Below are positions 10,126 to 21,395 of a stretch of 64,000 nucleotides of DNA, piece by piece. The notes below the pieces were generated by a model, which did not search any database, was not told the origin of the DNA, and saw only the letters and a list, made by a program, of their open reading frames with translations. The stretch spans positions 11,472,501-11,536,500 of the forward strand of contig NC_065571.1 of assembly GCF_937616625.2 (NCBI RefSeq). Direction: 5' to 3'. The DNA comes from Mercurialis annua (Eukaryota; Streptophyta; Magnoliopsida; Malpighiales; Euphorbiaceae). The position numbers and the translations under genes were made by a program. Numbering within the stretch: the first letter of the stretch is position 1; every line of letters begins with the position of its first letter.

Positions 10126-10590
10126 TAAACCAGCTTAATTAAGCCTAATTTAATTAATTATTATTCAAATAGTGTTAATTACACTATTTCAGAAGTTTAT
10201 TTTTCTTCTTAGTTGAAAATATGGACTAAATTGAAAGTATTTTTTCTTTTTGTACTTATCAGTACTGCTGCTTGAAAACTATAGGAACCAAACCTGCCTT
10301 TTTTTGATAGTTAAAATTCTGGTTGGTAACCTGTAACCTGATGGTGACCTGCTAAAAACACCAATTCGTAACTTTTAAACAAGTTCATACACTAACTTGT
10401 AATAAAATTTTGTTTAAACACTATTTTGTTATTTTTAAAAAAGTTCACACACCTAAATTATATTAAACCCTATTCTTTAATAATTTATCATTTAATGTGA
10501 ACATACAACTTAATCAAAATGTAGTATTGATGATGCGTGCATGCCAATGTCGTGATGGTTATTCACACGACTGTAGAAAGAACGATTTTA

Positions 10591-11744
10591 CTCCCTCCGT
10601 CCCATTTAAGGAGGGACAAATGTTTTTTTACATAAATTAAAAAAACAATAAAAACTAATGTTTTTCTTTTTTTTATTAATAGTGGTATTGTAATTTGTGT
10701 ATGGAGTAAAATACATTAATTTTAGAAAGAAAAGGATAAGATAAAAGGGATTTTCATATAAAATGACACAAAAATCACGGTATTATCGGACATCCAAAAA
10801 TGGGCTAATATCATTTATGGACCCTAACCTTTAACAAACCTATCAGCAAATCCATGACCTTGAGAAATGGTTTGTAAACCCCCCAATCTTTGTGACGACG
10901 CTCATTCTCGATCCTCATGACGAAAATATCACTAAAAAAACTGGCGCTTGTTATTCTAACTTTTTTTGACGGCACCACGTCAGCTCACACGTCGCTAATA
11001 ATCCAAAAAACTTTAAAACACCCAAAACGCCCTTAAAATAATGTAATCAAACTAAAATCCAACCACACTCAATCAAACTCAACCCACCCGGTCAACCATC
11101 CACCACCGCCCGCTGACCTAAACTACCTGCCGCCGTCCGCCGGTCCTCTTTTTCGGCCCCTGAATATGTTCTTCCAATCTGTTTTTGGAAGAACATATAT
11201 GAGCAGATTCATATAAGTTATTCAAGAACAGATGGTCTTCTCAGACCAGCTATAGCCTTCTCAGTTTGTCAAAGAAGACATTCATCTTATCAGATTTGAG
11301 AAGACAAGTAGCTTTGGTCGTTTTCTCATCTGTGAAGACGACTAGAGTCGGCAAGTGGTTTGGGTCGGCGGGTGATTTAGGTTTGAATGGGTGGTTTGGG
11401 TTGGGTTAGATTATTTTTATTATTAAATTTTAATAGTTTAGGGGTATTTTAGATATTTTAATATTTTAGGGTTATTTTGTGACGTATCAGCTGACGTGGT
11501 GTCGCCAATTTGTTTTTTTAGAATGACAGCCGCCAATTTTTTTTAGAATAACAACAACTAATTTTTTTCCGGGGTATTTCGTCTATAAAGGTCGTGAATG
11601 AGCGCCGTCACAAAGGTTGGAAGGTTTACAGACCGCTTTTGAAGGTCAAATGGTTTACTGATAGGTTTATTAAAGATCATGATATAAGAATAATTGCTAG
11701 CCCAAAAAATATGATGTGTCCCTTTTTAAACGGGACAGAAGAAA
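10591..11744. mobile_element. Stowaway/mariner-type element
   Basis: The ends are CTCCCTCCGTCCC and, reverse-complemented from the right, TTTCTTCTGTCCC, followed in both arms by the related block TTTAA-GGGACA. TA dinucleotides at 10589-10590 and 11745-11746 give the mariner target duplication. Most of the length is a second transposon (10802-11703) inserted inside it; the Stowaway itself is about 250 bp. Confidence 0.75.
10802..11703. mobile_element. Nested long-TIR element (MULE-like), 902 bp
   Basis: The left arm GGGCTAATATCATTTATG and the right arm (reverse complement) GGGCTAGCAATTATTCTTA begin inverted repeats that continue for about 180 bp, sharing AACCTATCAG and CTTTGTGACG blocks. The middle is GC-richer and non-coding. 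The flanks share only an A-rich AAAAAT, so the target duplication is eroded. It interrupts the Stowaway element around it. Confidence 0.7.
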
Positions 11745-12420
11745 TAATTCATTATATCAATAAACAATTTTAAAAAAATGAAATAATTTTTTTTGATTGA
11801 AACGATAAAATCCGTCCGCCGGTGGAATTAGTACAGCACCAAAAATATTTTTCATATTATGTTATATTTTATTTTATTTATTGAACATTTGTGGTTTTCC
11901 ATCTACTAACAATTTGTCGTAATTTTCTTTTGTGTTTTTCTCTTTATGCCTCCCTTATCATAATCTCTCCCTCTCTTTTAAAAAACCGGATTAGCTTTTG
12001 ATTGCACCTTTTGAAGATCAATCTTGCGCATCTTTTACTACATTTTGATTCTGAATACATTAAACATAGATAGTACTGAAAATCCATAAAAACATTGTTA
12101 TTAACAAACAAATAGTATAATTTAGTGAAAAAAAATATAAAAGAAAATTTTAAAATTTAAGAGACAATCTTCAACAACCCGACCAAAAACCGGTAAACCA
12201 GATAACTTAATTCATTTTGATTAATGTTTGATTTTATATATTATAAACCCATAATTTTAAGACAATCAAAAGTTATGGCCTACTAAAGTTTAATGTTTCG
12301 CATCACTAGCTATCTAAATGAAAGATTAATTTATTTGATTTTCTTATCAAGCGTTTACAATTTTGTAATAAAGCTTGCAGGCAGGTAGGTTCTTATAGTA
12401 AGATGCAAGAATAATAAATA

Positions 12421-12728
12421 GGGATAACGTCATAAAAATTCACGAACTTTACACGCTTTCTTATTTTAATTATGCACTTTAAATTTTCTTATTTTCATGC
12501 ACGAACTACCACTTTTTCTCAAATTCATGCACGGTGTTGACGTGTCACGGCTCCATTGATGTAATTTGCTGAGGTGAAAGTCATTTTACACCAATGAATG
12601 AGTACCACCTCAGCACCGTGTATGACTTAGGAAAAAGTGGTAGTTCGTGTATGAAAATGAGAAAATTTAAACTTTTTGATTAAAATGAGAAAACGTGTAA
12701 AGTTCGTGATTATTTTTGCCATTAACCC
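12421..12728. mobile_element. MULE-type MITE with 9-bp target duplication
   Basis: The arms share CACGAACTTTACACG and ACGAACTACCACTTTTTC in inverted orientation, with ends GGGATAACG and GGGTTAATGG. TAATAAATA at 12412-12420 is repeated exactly at 12729-12737. It is 308 bp and non-coding, and related to the element at 62915-63276. Confidence 0.85.
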
Positions 12729-12737
12729 TAATAAATA

Positions 12738-13753
12738 CTGCTGTAACTGATGGATTTTATTGTATGAAGCGTATATCTGAAACAAAATTCCTCACTAACT
12801 GAGTATCAATTTAAACCTACAAGAATTTACACCTCATATAATCAATATTATTAATGCTCTTATACAGATAAATATTTAATTTGTTCTTTTACAAGCATAA
12901 TTCAACTCATATTAGCGTCAATAATAATATCAATCAGTCCATGTCATATTCTCAGTGTAGTACTAGAAAACTAAGAAAAGTGATTCGAACTACACAACTG
13001 ATCACTAGTAGTTATATTTGAACCGTTCTATATAGAGACTACAGTGAAAGAAGAGAGGGTTTTAATTTCAAGATTGATTAATTAATTGATTATAAATTTT
13101 AATTTTTAAAATTCAGTTAAAGTATATTTTATTTTTATATATTGAGATAACTCTTAAATTTATTTTTGTTGAAACTAATCCCTACACTTTCTTTCATCAA
13201 TGTTAATTTCCTGAAAATAAATTATAATTTTTTTAATAGTTGTTTAAAATGTACATAAATTATTTATCCTTTAGAAGAGTTTTATATAGACTTTTCCTCT
13301 AGATAAGTAATTTGAATTAGATCCAAAGAGTTAGTTCTATATAGACTTTTACAATTTACTAAGCATTAAAGTCATAGATCTCCTAATAATTCGTTTATAA
13401 AGGTTTGTGTCCTTCCTCTATGGAAGGTTTGCTGTCTCTTTTTTACGAAGGAGTTATCAAGTGGTGGTCGAATCGGATGATGTGAGTTTGCGGGTGATGA
13501 GTGATGGATGAAGTTTGACCGAAAATTGATTGAAGACTGCACTTAATTAGCGAAACAGTTAATAATTTATTTTTGTTTTCATAAGTAAGATCTGCGAATC
13601 AGACAACATGTTGTCTGTTACATGTCAGGTCATCAGGTTTCGTTTTCGAATTATCCCGAATTTCTTACAAATGTAACTGTTTCATATTCGATTTAATGAG
13701 ATTTAACGAATTCAAAAAAAAAGTATTTATAAAAAAAAAAATCTGCCAGTCTA
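12738..13753. other. Intergenic, no gene seen
   Basis: AT-rich sequence between the MITE and the F-box relic. I see no ORF with family similarity, no tandem array and no clear TIR pair. It may hold the decayed promoter of the F-box pseudogene at 13754. Confidence 0.5.
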
Positions 13754-14541
13754 ATGGCGAAACCTTCCACATCAATACCAAAACAACCGAATAGAGATAT
13801 AATAAGCAGTTTGACAGATGACGTTGTTTGTCACATATTATCATATCTTGAAACAAAACATGCTGTTGAAACAAGCATTCTCTCCATAAGATGGCGTTAC
13901 TCTTGGAATTATATTTCCAATTTGTATTTTAACGATATCTCAGTAACGTTTGTTGAGCTAAACACTTCACATAAACAGGGTCTTACTTCCTCGTCATGGT
14001 GCAATCGAAAAATTAGCACTGCAACTCCCTCATGATGACATAAACCATGGATTTGCGCAACGATTATGCAAAATGTTGAGGAGCTTCTCTTATGCATAAG
14101 CGAAAAGTGCCATATAAAAATACCTCAAATTATCTTTTGTTTATCTTACTAGATTTGATCGTTTTACTACAGAAAATATCCTAGCTAATGCTCCAGTTTT
14201 GAAGATTTTTCATCAATTCATACAAAACTTCCTTGGAATTATGGCAATACTTTGCGTTTCCGATCATCATCTCTGAAACGATTGATCATTAGCCAAATAG
14301 ATACTTCAGTATGGTTATTATTAACACTCTAGAACTCGAGTTTCTTAAGCTCCTTGATCACCAGTTCAAAGAATTTGAGATAGAGAGTTTATCAACGGTA
14401 GATAAAGCAATTATATGAGTTGGACAATACAGTAATTTTGCTGGTAACATACATCCTGATACCTATGGGAATAAAGTAATTGGTCTTCTAAAGAAAATGA
14501 ACAATGTCACAATTTTGAAGTTATCTTCATTAACACTTGAG
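13754..14541 (+). pseudogene. F-box/LRR (FBD-type) protein pseudogene, first exon
   Basis: ATG at 13754 opens a frame with an F-box of the F-box/FBD/LRR family: DIISSLTDDVVCHILSYL (about residues 15-32), then a TKHAVETSILS block and a WRYSWNYISNLYF block. Such proteins are substrate receptors of SCF ubiquitin ligases. The frame ends at 14035, but LRR-like coding continues in other frames (for example LKKMNNVTILKLSSLTLE, near 14490-14540) with several stops and shifts. A GTAAGT donor directly after the LTLE block at 14542 matches the usual first-intron position of the family. Later exons are not found. It is a decayed gene or gene fragment. Confidence 0.75.
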
Positions 14542-14929
14542 GTAAGTTTAATTTTGTTAAATTATTTAGTTTCATATAGACATTCAATTTTAAAAGGCTA
14601 GATGTCAATTTAATGCTTAAGGGTGGAATTGAAAACGAAAGGTGCGGATTTGGATGAAATCGGTGATTTTTCAATGTGAGGGTGCAAACGAAAAAGGGCA
14701 AAAAGGAGGAGATTTTTTCAGACCATTAGTCTTTTTTAAATAATATCAAAAACATAAACTGAATCTTACGGTTCGATTCAATTCCTAAATCTTGATTCAC
14801 TAATCAAACATTTCAATTCACGATTCGAATTTCGATTTGACTACTATGAATAAGATATTAATAATTATATCTATAAATAAATAAGGTTGAAATATACATC
14901 ATCCTACAAAAAAATATCTACCGTTATTG

Positions 14930-16020
14930 ACTCTCCTCATTATAAAAGAACAATTAAAATAAGAAAGCTCCGACTCCGCACCTTCGAGTAAAGTTGGTTG
15001 AAATCCATACATTGCCAAAACTCTTAATTTTTTGTTAAACAAGCAGCCGAGAATTTTCTGAAAGCTATATGCACCAGCTTCAACAGCCTCTGTTGTTAGT
15101 GGCTTTTAAATAAGTCTCCCATTACATTTGGTAAACCTTGACATCAGCTCATGCTCACAAATTTTTGACCGGAAAGTTGTCATTACCTGCAAAAATGTTT
15201 TGTACAAACTACTTTAAATTCATTTCGACATTGATGGCCGTATCAGCACTCAAGAACAAATATTATGAAGAACCTTTTTATTGTCTTAATAAATGCAGAT
15301 GTATATGAATACGTAATTACCTCTAGAATATGTTCATTTTTAAGAAGATCTTTCAGTCCGTAATTGATTCTTTATAAGAAGTATTTGAATTTCAAGAACT
15401 TCGCGACCATTTAATGTAAGATGATTTATAGAATAATCATAATCAGAAGAATGTTTCATATGCACAAATTATGTAAGATGCATAAGACACAACTATTCTA
15501 CCAAATAATTGAAAAGAGTAAAAACTACATTTCTAGATTATCGTTGCGTAAACTACATAATTCAACATCATATTATGTGCAAGCTGCGATAATGCAAAAT
15601 GTTCATCAGATAATCAATCCGACATGATATATAATAGGATACCTTAGAAATCTGATAATTGTAAAACAACCAAAAACTAATGACCAAATAGAAGATAGCG
15701 CACTCTGCCTATTTGTTTGAAGTGAAGCTTTTGCAAAACTTGCTTGAGATCTCGACCGCCACTATTTATTTTTGGCAGTTTATATTCTCCATGAGCGAGC
15801 ATTAAAATTGTCACCTGCACACATGAACAAATGTTAACACAACTGGATTTAACCTTACAAAAGATTCATTTTTCCACTGCTATGCTCATCATCACTGCAA
15901 TTATGGCTTTTGATTTTCAATCCATTCAAGTTTGCAACACAATCATAAATCTCTTCTTTTCCGGCTTAGTTTTTTCAGTGTACCTATCTCATATCCTTCG
16001 AAAGTCTTGCCACACCTGCT
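14930..16020 (-). other. Unidentified exon-like pieces, possible gene relic
   Basis: Several minus-strand pieces look like exons in consistent order: about 16020-15845 (CGKTFEGYEIGTLKKL), 15820-15710 after a TGCAG acceptor (VTILMLAHGEYKLPKI), about 15420-15330 (LNGREVLEIQILLIKNQL) and 15190-14990 (RSKICEHELMSRFTKC, then LTTEAVEAGAYSFQKILG). Each has normal amino-acid composition and plausible splice borders, but stops break some of them. I do not recognise the family. It could be a decayed gene or coding sequence carried by a transposon. Confidence 0.3.
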
Positions 16021-16227
16021 TGTAGAGTTGACAACAAACAGCTACTAACCATGAGTTTAATATGCATTTTTCATGACAGCAATTTAATCAAGGAGATAGA
16101 TAGACTTCCATATAGGACAGAATATTATGTGCCTTTATAATTTCATAAGTTGGCTTAAAATATTGCTGTTTGCAACCGTTTATACTAATCCCTAAACATA
16201 AATATCATTCAAGACACATTTTTATAC

Positions 16228-16678
16228 GGCAAAAGGGCTCAAAAACTACCCACCTTTCATTTTTTTTTCAATAGCACCCTGACCTTGTAATTTTTTCAAT
16301 AGCACCCTATTTCGTATTTTTGGATTTCAATAGCACCCCGACCTTGTAATTTTGTCAATAGCACCCTATTTCGTATTTTTCGATTTCAATAGCACCCTAA
16401 ATCATCAAATTAAACTCATTTATCGAGGACTTATTTGAATTTTTTTTAAGTTAAAAGGACTTGTTTAAATGTGTTCAAGTAGAAAAAAGTATAATTTCAC
16501 CTTTAAATTTAGTTCTTTTGAAAATTTTCATCCTTATAGTAATCAAATCATCTAATTTTCTCAATTAGGGTGCTATTGAAATTGAAAAATACGAAATAGG
16601 GTGCTATTGACAAAATTACAAGGTGAGGGTGTTATTGAAAAAAAATTGAAAGCTCGGTAGTTTTTGAGCCCTTTTGCC
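16228..16678. mobile_element. MULE-type MITE with 9-bp target duplication
   Basis: The ends are GGCAAAAGGGCTCAAAAACT in both orientations, followed by inverted CAATAGCACCCT blocks, with two tandem copies of the CACCCTATTTCGTATTTTT block in the left arm. TTTTTATAC at 16219-16227 recurs exactly at 16679-16687. It is 451 bp and non-coding. Confidence 0.85.
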
Positions 16679-16840
16679 TTTTTATACTATATGTTATTAT
16701 TAAGAAATTAACAGCTTATCATTAAAATCAACTAGTATATTAACTTCATAATAAAACCAACTAGTATATTAACTTCATAATAAAACCAACTAATAAGCCA
16801 CCTAACATACGTTCGCATGAGCAACCAAAATAAAATATTA

Positions 16841-17501
16841 GGTGCCGTTTGGTTCGCCATAAAAAGGGGAATGGAAATGGGTATGGAAATGATTCCTATT
16901 GTTTGTGTTTGTTTTGTCAAATTGTACTAGGGAATAGGAATGTGATTATCCCTCAATGGGAATCACCCATTCCCCCCTTACCCCATGGGAATGGACTTTT
17001 GGGAATGGGAATCAAAATTTATAAAATATTTTAATAATAAGTAATAAATATATAATTATTAAAAAATACAATTTTTAAATATTTATTTTAAAAAATATAC
17101 TTAAAATAATAAAAAAAACTTTTTTAATAATTGTTTTTAAACTATTTTTTTTTTAATTTTTGTAAAAATAACTTTTTTAATTTTTTCGAAAATAATTTTT
17201 TTAATTTTTTCGAAAATATTTTTTTAATTTTTTCGAAAATATTTTTTTAATTTTTTTTAATTTTTTCGCAAATATTTTTTATAATTTTTTTAAATTTTTA
17301 TTTTTTTTATTTTTTATATAAAAAAAATAAAAAAAGTATTTTTAATAAATAATAAATAATTTTTTTATTAAATTTTATCCATTCCCATTCCTACATTAAT
17401 TTTGAACCAAACAAAAAATGAAAACGATATTCTCATTCCCATTCCTTCTCATTCCGATTCCCATTCCGATTCTCATTCCCAACATTGAACCAAACGGCCC
17501 C
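16841..17501. mobile_element. PIF/Harbinger-type MITE (TTA target site)
   Basis: Ends GGTGCCGTTTGGTTC and (right, reverse-complemented) GGGGCCGTTTGGTTC are flanked by TTA at 16838-16840 and 17502-17504, the PIF/Harbinger signature. Subterminal GGAATGG/CCATTCC blocks are inverted. The centre is nearly pure A/T, with several tandem copies of a TTTTTTAATTTTTTCGAAAA unit (about 17160-17290). Confidence 0.75.
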
Positions 17502-17596
17502 TTAGAGTACATGATATGTTTTTAAGTTGTATGTAGCATTGTTACAGAAAAATTATTTGTTAATATAGATAAACCGAATACAAACAAATTGACACA

Positions 17597-17999
17597 TTAT
17601 AAAGGTTTAGTGGTGTCAAAAAAAACTTAATCTTTTTATTTATTTTTTTGAAAATTTATATAAATCTTTAAAAAAATTATAAATAAATTTCAATTTAACT
17701 AATTCGCTGAAAATCTATCTAATTTTTCAAAATTAATTTAATTCTACCTACATGACAATTAAATGTGTGATTTTTAAAAAAAATTAAAAAAAAAATTACT
17801 GATTGAGATGTCACGTGATTCGAATAAATTATAATTTTATATTTTAAGCTAACTTGACATGACACATAGCCATACTTAAATATTAATTTAAAAAAAAAAT
17901 CCAGCGAATTTGTTAAATGGGATAGATTTATAATTTTTAAAATTTGAATAGATCTATAAAAGAACAAAAGAAATTGGCTTATTGGCACCATTAGACCTA
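17597..17999. mobile_element. Probable decayed TIR element
   Basis: Weak inverted arms begin TTTAGTGGTGTCAA on the left and, reverse-complemented, TCTAATGGTGCCAA on the right; both then run into AT-rich sequence containing AAATTT and ATAAAT blocks. No target duplication is clear. It lies just past the end of the F-box-cyclin gene at 18038. Confidence 0.3.
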
Positions 18000-18037
18000 A
18001 TAGGTTTTCGTGAACCTCCATAGCGGCAAGTCATGAT

Positions 18038-20810
18038 TCATTTACGTAAAATATTTATAATATTCATTTTTCTTGTGCACCGTTCATTTTCTTTAGGAAA
18101 GCTTTTATCCATTGGGAACAGAGATGTGAACAGCTCGTCATCCTTATCAAACATCCATTCCAGTTCAATATCCTCCTCCACTTCATGCTCCTTCTTTACT
18201 ATCTCATTCATTGTCATTTTGCTGGAGGAACATTCAGCTACTGCATTTAATCTTAATAATCCTTCATTTACATGACAGATTCTCATCCTCTTTGGAGTCG
18301 GCATTTTGTTATTTGGGGAACAGTTTTTAATCAAACACGAACATGCTTCTAATCTTCTTCTTTCCTGAATCAATATAGTATATATACAGTCTCATAAAAG
18401 AATTGAAGGGCTAAAATATTTTGCAGTTGCCGAACTATATGCCTTTTACTCTTCGGTAATCAATGTTTCATTTGTTACATTTTAGTATAACTCAACTTTT
18501 ATTTTCATTACAAACGACACTTGGAGAATCGTACCATTTGTTACATTTTGATAACCAAACTTTTATCTTCGTGTGTTGTTTTCTAAATTGTATGATCTTA
18601 AGCTGTCGTATTTTTTAACGGTATAATTCTTTATGTGTTGTTTGTCAATGATATGATTCTCCGCGTGTCGTTTTTTTCTATTGTTTTGCTTATGTGGCGT
18701 CCTTACATGGCTAAGTTGGGTTAGAAAATAATGTTACGTTGCCATGCAAATAAAACTTCACCTCAAATCAATGAGTATCCTTTTATTTGTAATGAAAATA
18801 AAAGTTACGTTACCAAAATATAATAAATAAGACGTTAGTTACCAAAGTGTAAATTGCCTATAGTTCGGTAGCCGCAATAACCTTAGAAATGAAATATTGC
18901 AATTTAACTACATATTTACCATTCTGAAGTCTCCGCCTGTAAAAATTGCCATAACTTCCTCAAACTTTGCGACAGAGTCAAAGCTGACACTGATAAGAAC
19001 AGCCGATGCTGCTATTTCTGAAGGCCTGAATTGCGTAATCTTTATCTCTGCAATAGTCAAACATATTCTAAGAAACTTCAAGTCATTTGGGACAACATAA
19101 TCTAAAGCTACTAAATCATTTAACTTGATTTGAGATTTTTTGTGTTTTACCTTTCTGTGACTGAAGTATCAGCTTAATGGTATGTAATTTGTAGCATTTT
19201 CTTGCTTCTGCTGCTAAATACAAGAAGCTCGACACATAGAAGAGAGGATTTACACAATTTGCAGGAGCTCCAATTACTTTGAGGATCAAATTCCCGACCA
19301 AGTCAATAGTTTGTTCACCGATTTTCAAATGAGGCCGGTTTTGCTGTTCAAAAACATTGTGCGGTAGTAAGCTTTGGAATTGACAATTGTAGTCACTCTA
19401 AATATAAGGGCCTACTGAATAAAACATTTAACGAGAGAACTATATAGATAAATAAAAAAATTTAAAAGTATATATATGTGATTTTTTCATTTTAACATGG
19501 AAATTAGTAACCATTCAACAGCGACTGAGCCGCACACTTTCAATTTTCATCGATAAGACTTATTAAATAGAAATAAATAGCATAAAGACCTAATGAATAA
19601 CATACTTTGGAATGCGACCGAATAAATAAAATACTGATAGTACGCCTAAAAAGATATTGTTTTTCTCATTTTACGATTGTGTCATGTCATATTTATAACA
19701 AGTCAATGAGTATTTGCGATTGTGAATCTTTCTTTTTACTTTTTTTTGTCTTTAAATATTCCATCATGATTTAAGTCTCATTGCACACAACCATTGTCTT
19801 ATATAATTTTCTGTAAAAAGAAGATACTCCCATTTCACAAGTTATCAATACTTATTAACGTACCATGTAAACTTTCTTGTCGAAGGATTTGTCTTTCATC
19901 TTCATAGCAATAAACAAGCAACTGATAACTAAGGCGCGAACACAATCACGATCATTTATGTTCCTCAAATCCTATGCCATGAAATTTACGCAACAAAATT
20001 AGAACAGACGCTAAAATGTTCAAGTCCTAGTAAGAGGAATTTTCATTACCGGAAAAGTATCACTCGAAATGAATCGTTGGAAGTAGTTCAAAGCAATATA
20101 GTCAATGAGCTCATCATATTCATCATTATAATATGATTTCTGCATAAATCAATGACACAGTGATGAGTAAATGTGAAAGAAAGATCCATAAATACAACAG
20201 ATGAGTACATAAACAGAACAAGAAACATTTGGATTTATGGTTACCCAAATACAAGTACTAAAAATCAAATAAAACCAAAAACCAATGATTAAAAAGTGCA
20301 CCTGATAGAAGCTTAATTGATTTGAAGAGGGAAACAACTGCTTCTTATAGACCTATATATATATATATATATATATTAAGCGTTAGATAATAATCAATCC
20401 CATTATAAAAACCGAAAGAAAACAGATTACTTGTAAACCAAAAGAAAAATAAAAAAGGTTAAAGACTTACTCGAGCGATGCATAAAGAACCTGATTCTTT
20501 AAGTTTTCTAATGTTTGGGTAATCATAGGCTCGAACGCTCAAAAATAGAGTCTCCGCCGCAATCCAGTTTCGCACTTGTCGCCTTTCAACATTAATTATT
20601 TGATTATCAGAACATATTTATCACAGACATAAAAAAGTATTTCGATTCAAAACGGTAAAATTAAAGAATTTACATGCATCGTTGGTAAATAAATCCGGCG
20701 TCTTTGGTTATCATAAAGTCCCATGCTTTGCAAACGCTTCTGAATCTCTTTAAAGACTTGGTAGGTAATTGTACAAGAATCTCCACAGCCAAATCATGGG
20801 GAATTGACAT
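18038..20810 (-). CDS. F-box-cyclin fusion protein, copy A (predicted 364 aa, 7 exons)
   Basis: The exon model on the minus strand is 20674-20810, 20471-20582, 20050-20139, 19864-19971, 19151-19343, 18920-19047 and 18038-18364. All borders are GT/AG and phases agree, giving 1095 nt with no internal stop. Exon 1 is an F-box (PHDLAVEILVQLPTKSLKRF, then VCKAW). Exon 2 reads RNWIAAETLFLSVRAYDYP. Exons 3-4 give a cyclin_N core, YIALNYFQRFISSDTFP and CLFIAMKMKDKSF. Exons 5-6 give cyclin_C-like sequence with ITQFRPSEIAASAVL, typical of D-type cyclins. The last exon is acidic. F-boxes bind SKP1 in SCF ubiquitin ligases; cyclin boxes bind CDKs or substrates. An extra phase-0 exon at 20297-20338 is possible. 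ATG 20810 is chosen because upstream frames are closed. The alternative is two adjacent genes misjoined, but the intron phase and the same order in copy B argue against it. Confidence 0.7.
18420..18881. mobile_element. TIR element in last intron of copy A
   Basis: Inverted arms read TTGCAGTTGCCGAACTATAT and, from the right, TTGCGGCTACCGAACTATAG, then share GTAACTTTTATTTTCATTAC-like blocks. It lies wholly inside the last intron of the F-box-cyclin gene. The same element is at the same place in copy B (21780-22252), so it was inserted before the duplication. Target duplication unclear. Confidence 0.65.
20352..20376. repeat. (TA)n microsatellite in an intron
   Basis: About 12 TA units within the intron between exons 2 and 3 of copy A, next to the possible optional exon. 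The corresponding stretch of copy B has different sequence, so the two introns have diverged here. Confidence 0.8.
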
Positions 20811-21244
20811 GCTTTCAGACTTTTTGCCTTTTGTGTTTTTTCATAAAAAGTTTAAGCAAATACTGAGTTTGGTACGTTTTTTAGTTACAACAACACTCTT
20901 CCTTTCTACTCTTTTACTCCGTTTCAATCACCAAGCCTTTTTGTTAGAGAAAAATAATACTATAAATCTGTTAATTGAGATCAAATAGTACCGAGTTTTT
21001 GAAAGTTAAATAGAAATTAATAATTCTAATCTATCCCTAAAAAAACTATTCTAATTTCAAAGAGTTCTGTTTAGTAAATAATTATAAATAATATTGAATT
21101 TTTTTATAGTACACCATACACTTAATTAATTATTTCATTTTTTCAATAATTTTAATAAATATTTATTATTTTTTAAAAAATTCAAGTGAAAATAATAAAA
21201 CTATCCAAAAGATGCCCCAATTTATATAAATTCATTCTGCTATT

Positions 21245-21395
21245 TTTTTTTTTTTTTTAAGGAGAAATCGGGATTTCATTAATCAAATACAAAGCTTATT
21301 GTTTAGCCATTACATGAACATGAATTTTAGACGAACCAAGTCTGATTCTCAACAGAGATACGTACAATGCAAATGATTTGTGCAATGATTGTATA
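21245..21395 (-). mobile_element. 5'-truncated LINE-like 3' end with poly(A)
   Basis: On the minus strand the sequence ends TTGATTAATGAAATCCCGAT followed by a short linker and a run of about 15 A, resembling plant L1-type LINE tails. Only about 150 bp is present, so it is strongly 5' truncated. It sits exactly between the two copies of the F-box-cyclin duplication. Confidence 0.45.

Larger units (their letters stand above)
2449..10170 (-). mobile_element. Endogenous pararetrovirus (family Caulimoviridae), near full length
   Basis: About 7.7 kb of minus-strand sequence carries every caulimovirid module in order: coat protein, 30K-type movement protein, aspartic protease, reverse transcriptase and RNase H, then a second large ORF, an intergenic promoter, a short leader ORF and a tRNA-Met primer-binding site at its 3' end. 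There is no integrase, as expected. The length is close to a complete genome of this family (7-8 kb). Coat protein before movement protein recalls cavemo- and solendoviruses, but here both are fused to the polymerase in one frame, so I leave the genus open. The copy is old: the polyprotein has a frameshift and a stop. The right border is estimated from where the MITE-like arm begins, within about 50 bp. Confidence 0.85.
2225..10470. mobile_element. Mutator-type TIR arms enclosing a pararetrovirus
   Basis: The left arm starts GGGATTACTATACTTTTGG and the right arm, reverse-complemented, starts GGGTTTAATATAATTTAGG. The similarity continues inward for about 130 bp, through GGTGTTTGAAC / AGTGTTTAAAC and a second related block. 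Flanking 10-mers TATTCTTTAA at 2215-2224 and 10471-10480 are identical. By TIR and target duplication this is a MULE-type element. Its ordinary interior would be a few hundred bases; here about 7.7 kb of minus-strand viral sequence fills the middle. The simplest reading is that the virus integrated into an existing MITE. Movement of the whole composite is possible but not shown. Confidence 0.7.
18010..21240. repeat. Tandem segmental duplication, copy A
   Basis: This unit carries one F-box-cyclin gene with its introns, an intronic MITE and about 430 bp of upstream sequence. It is clearly homologous to 21400-25250 across exons, introns and 5' flank, so the duplication was of DNA rather than RNA. 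Copies differ by many indels. A LINE-like tail lies at the boundary between them. Confidence 0.8.
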
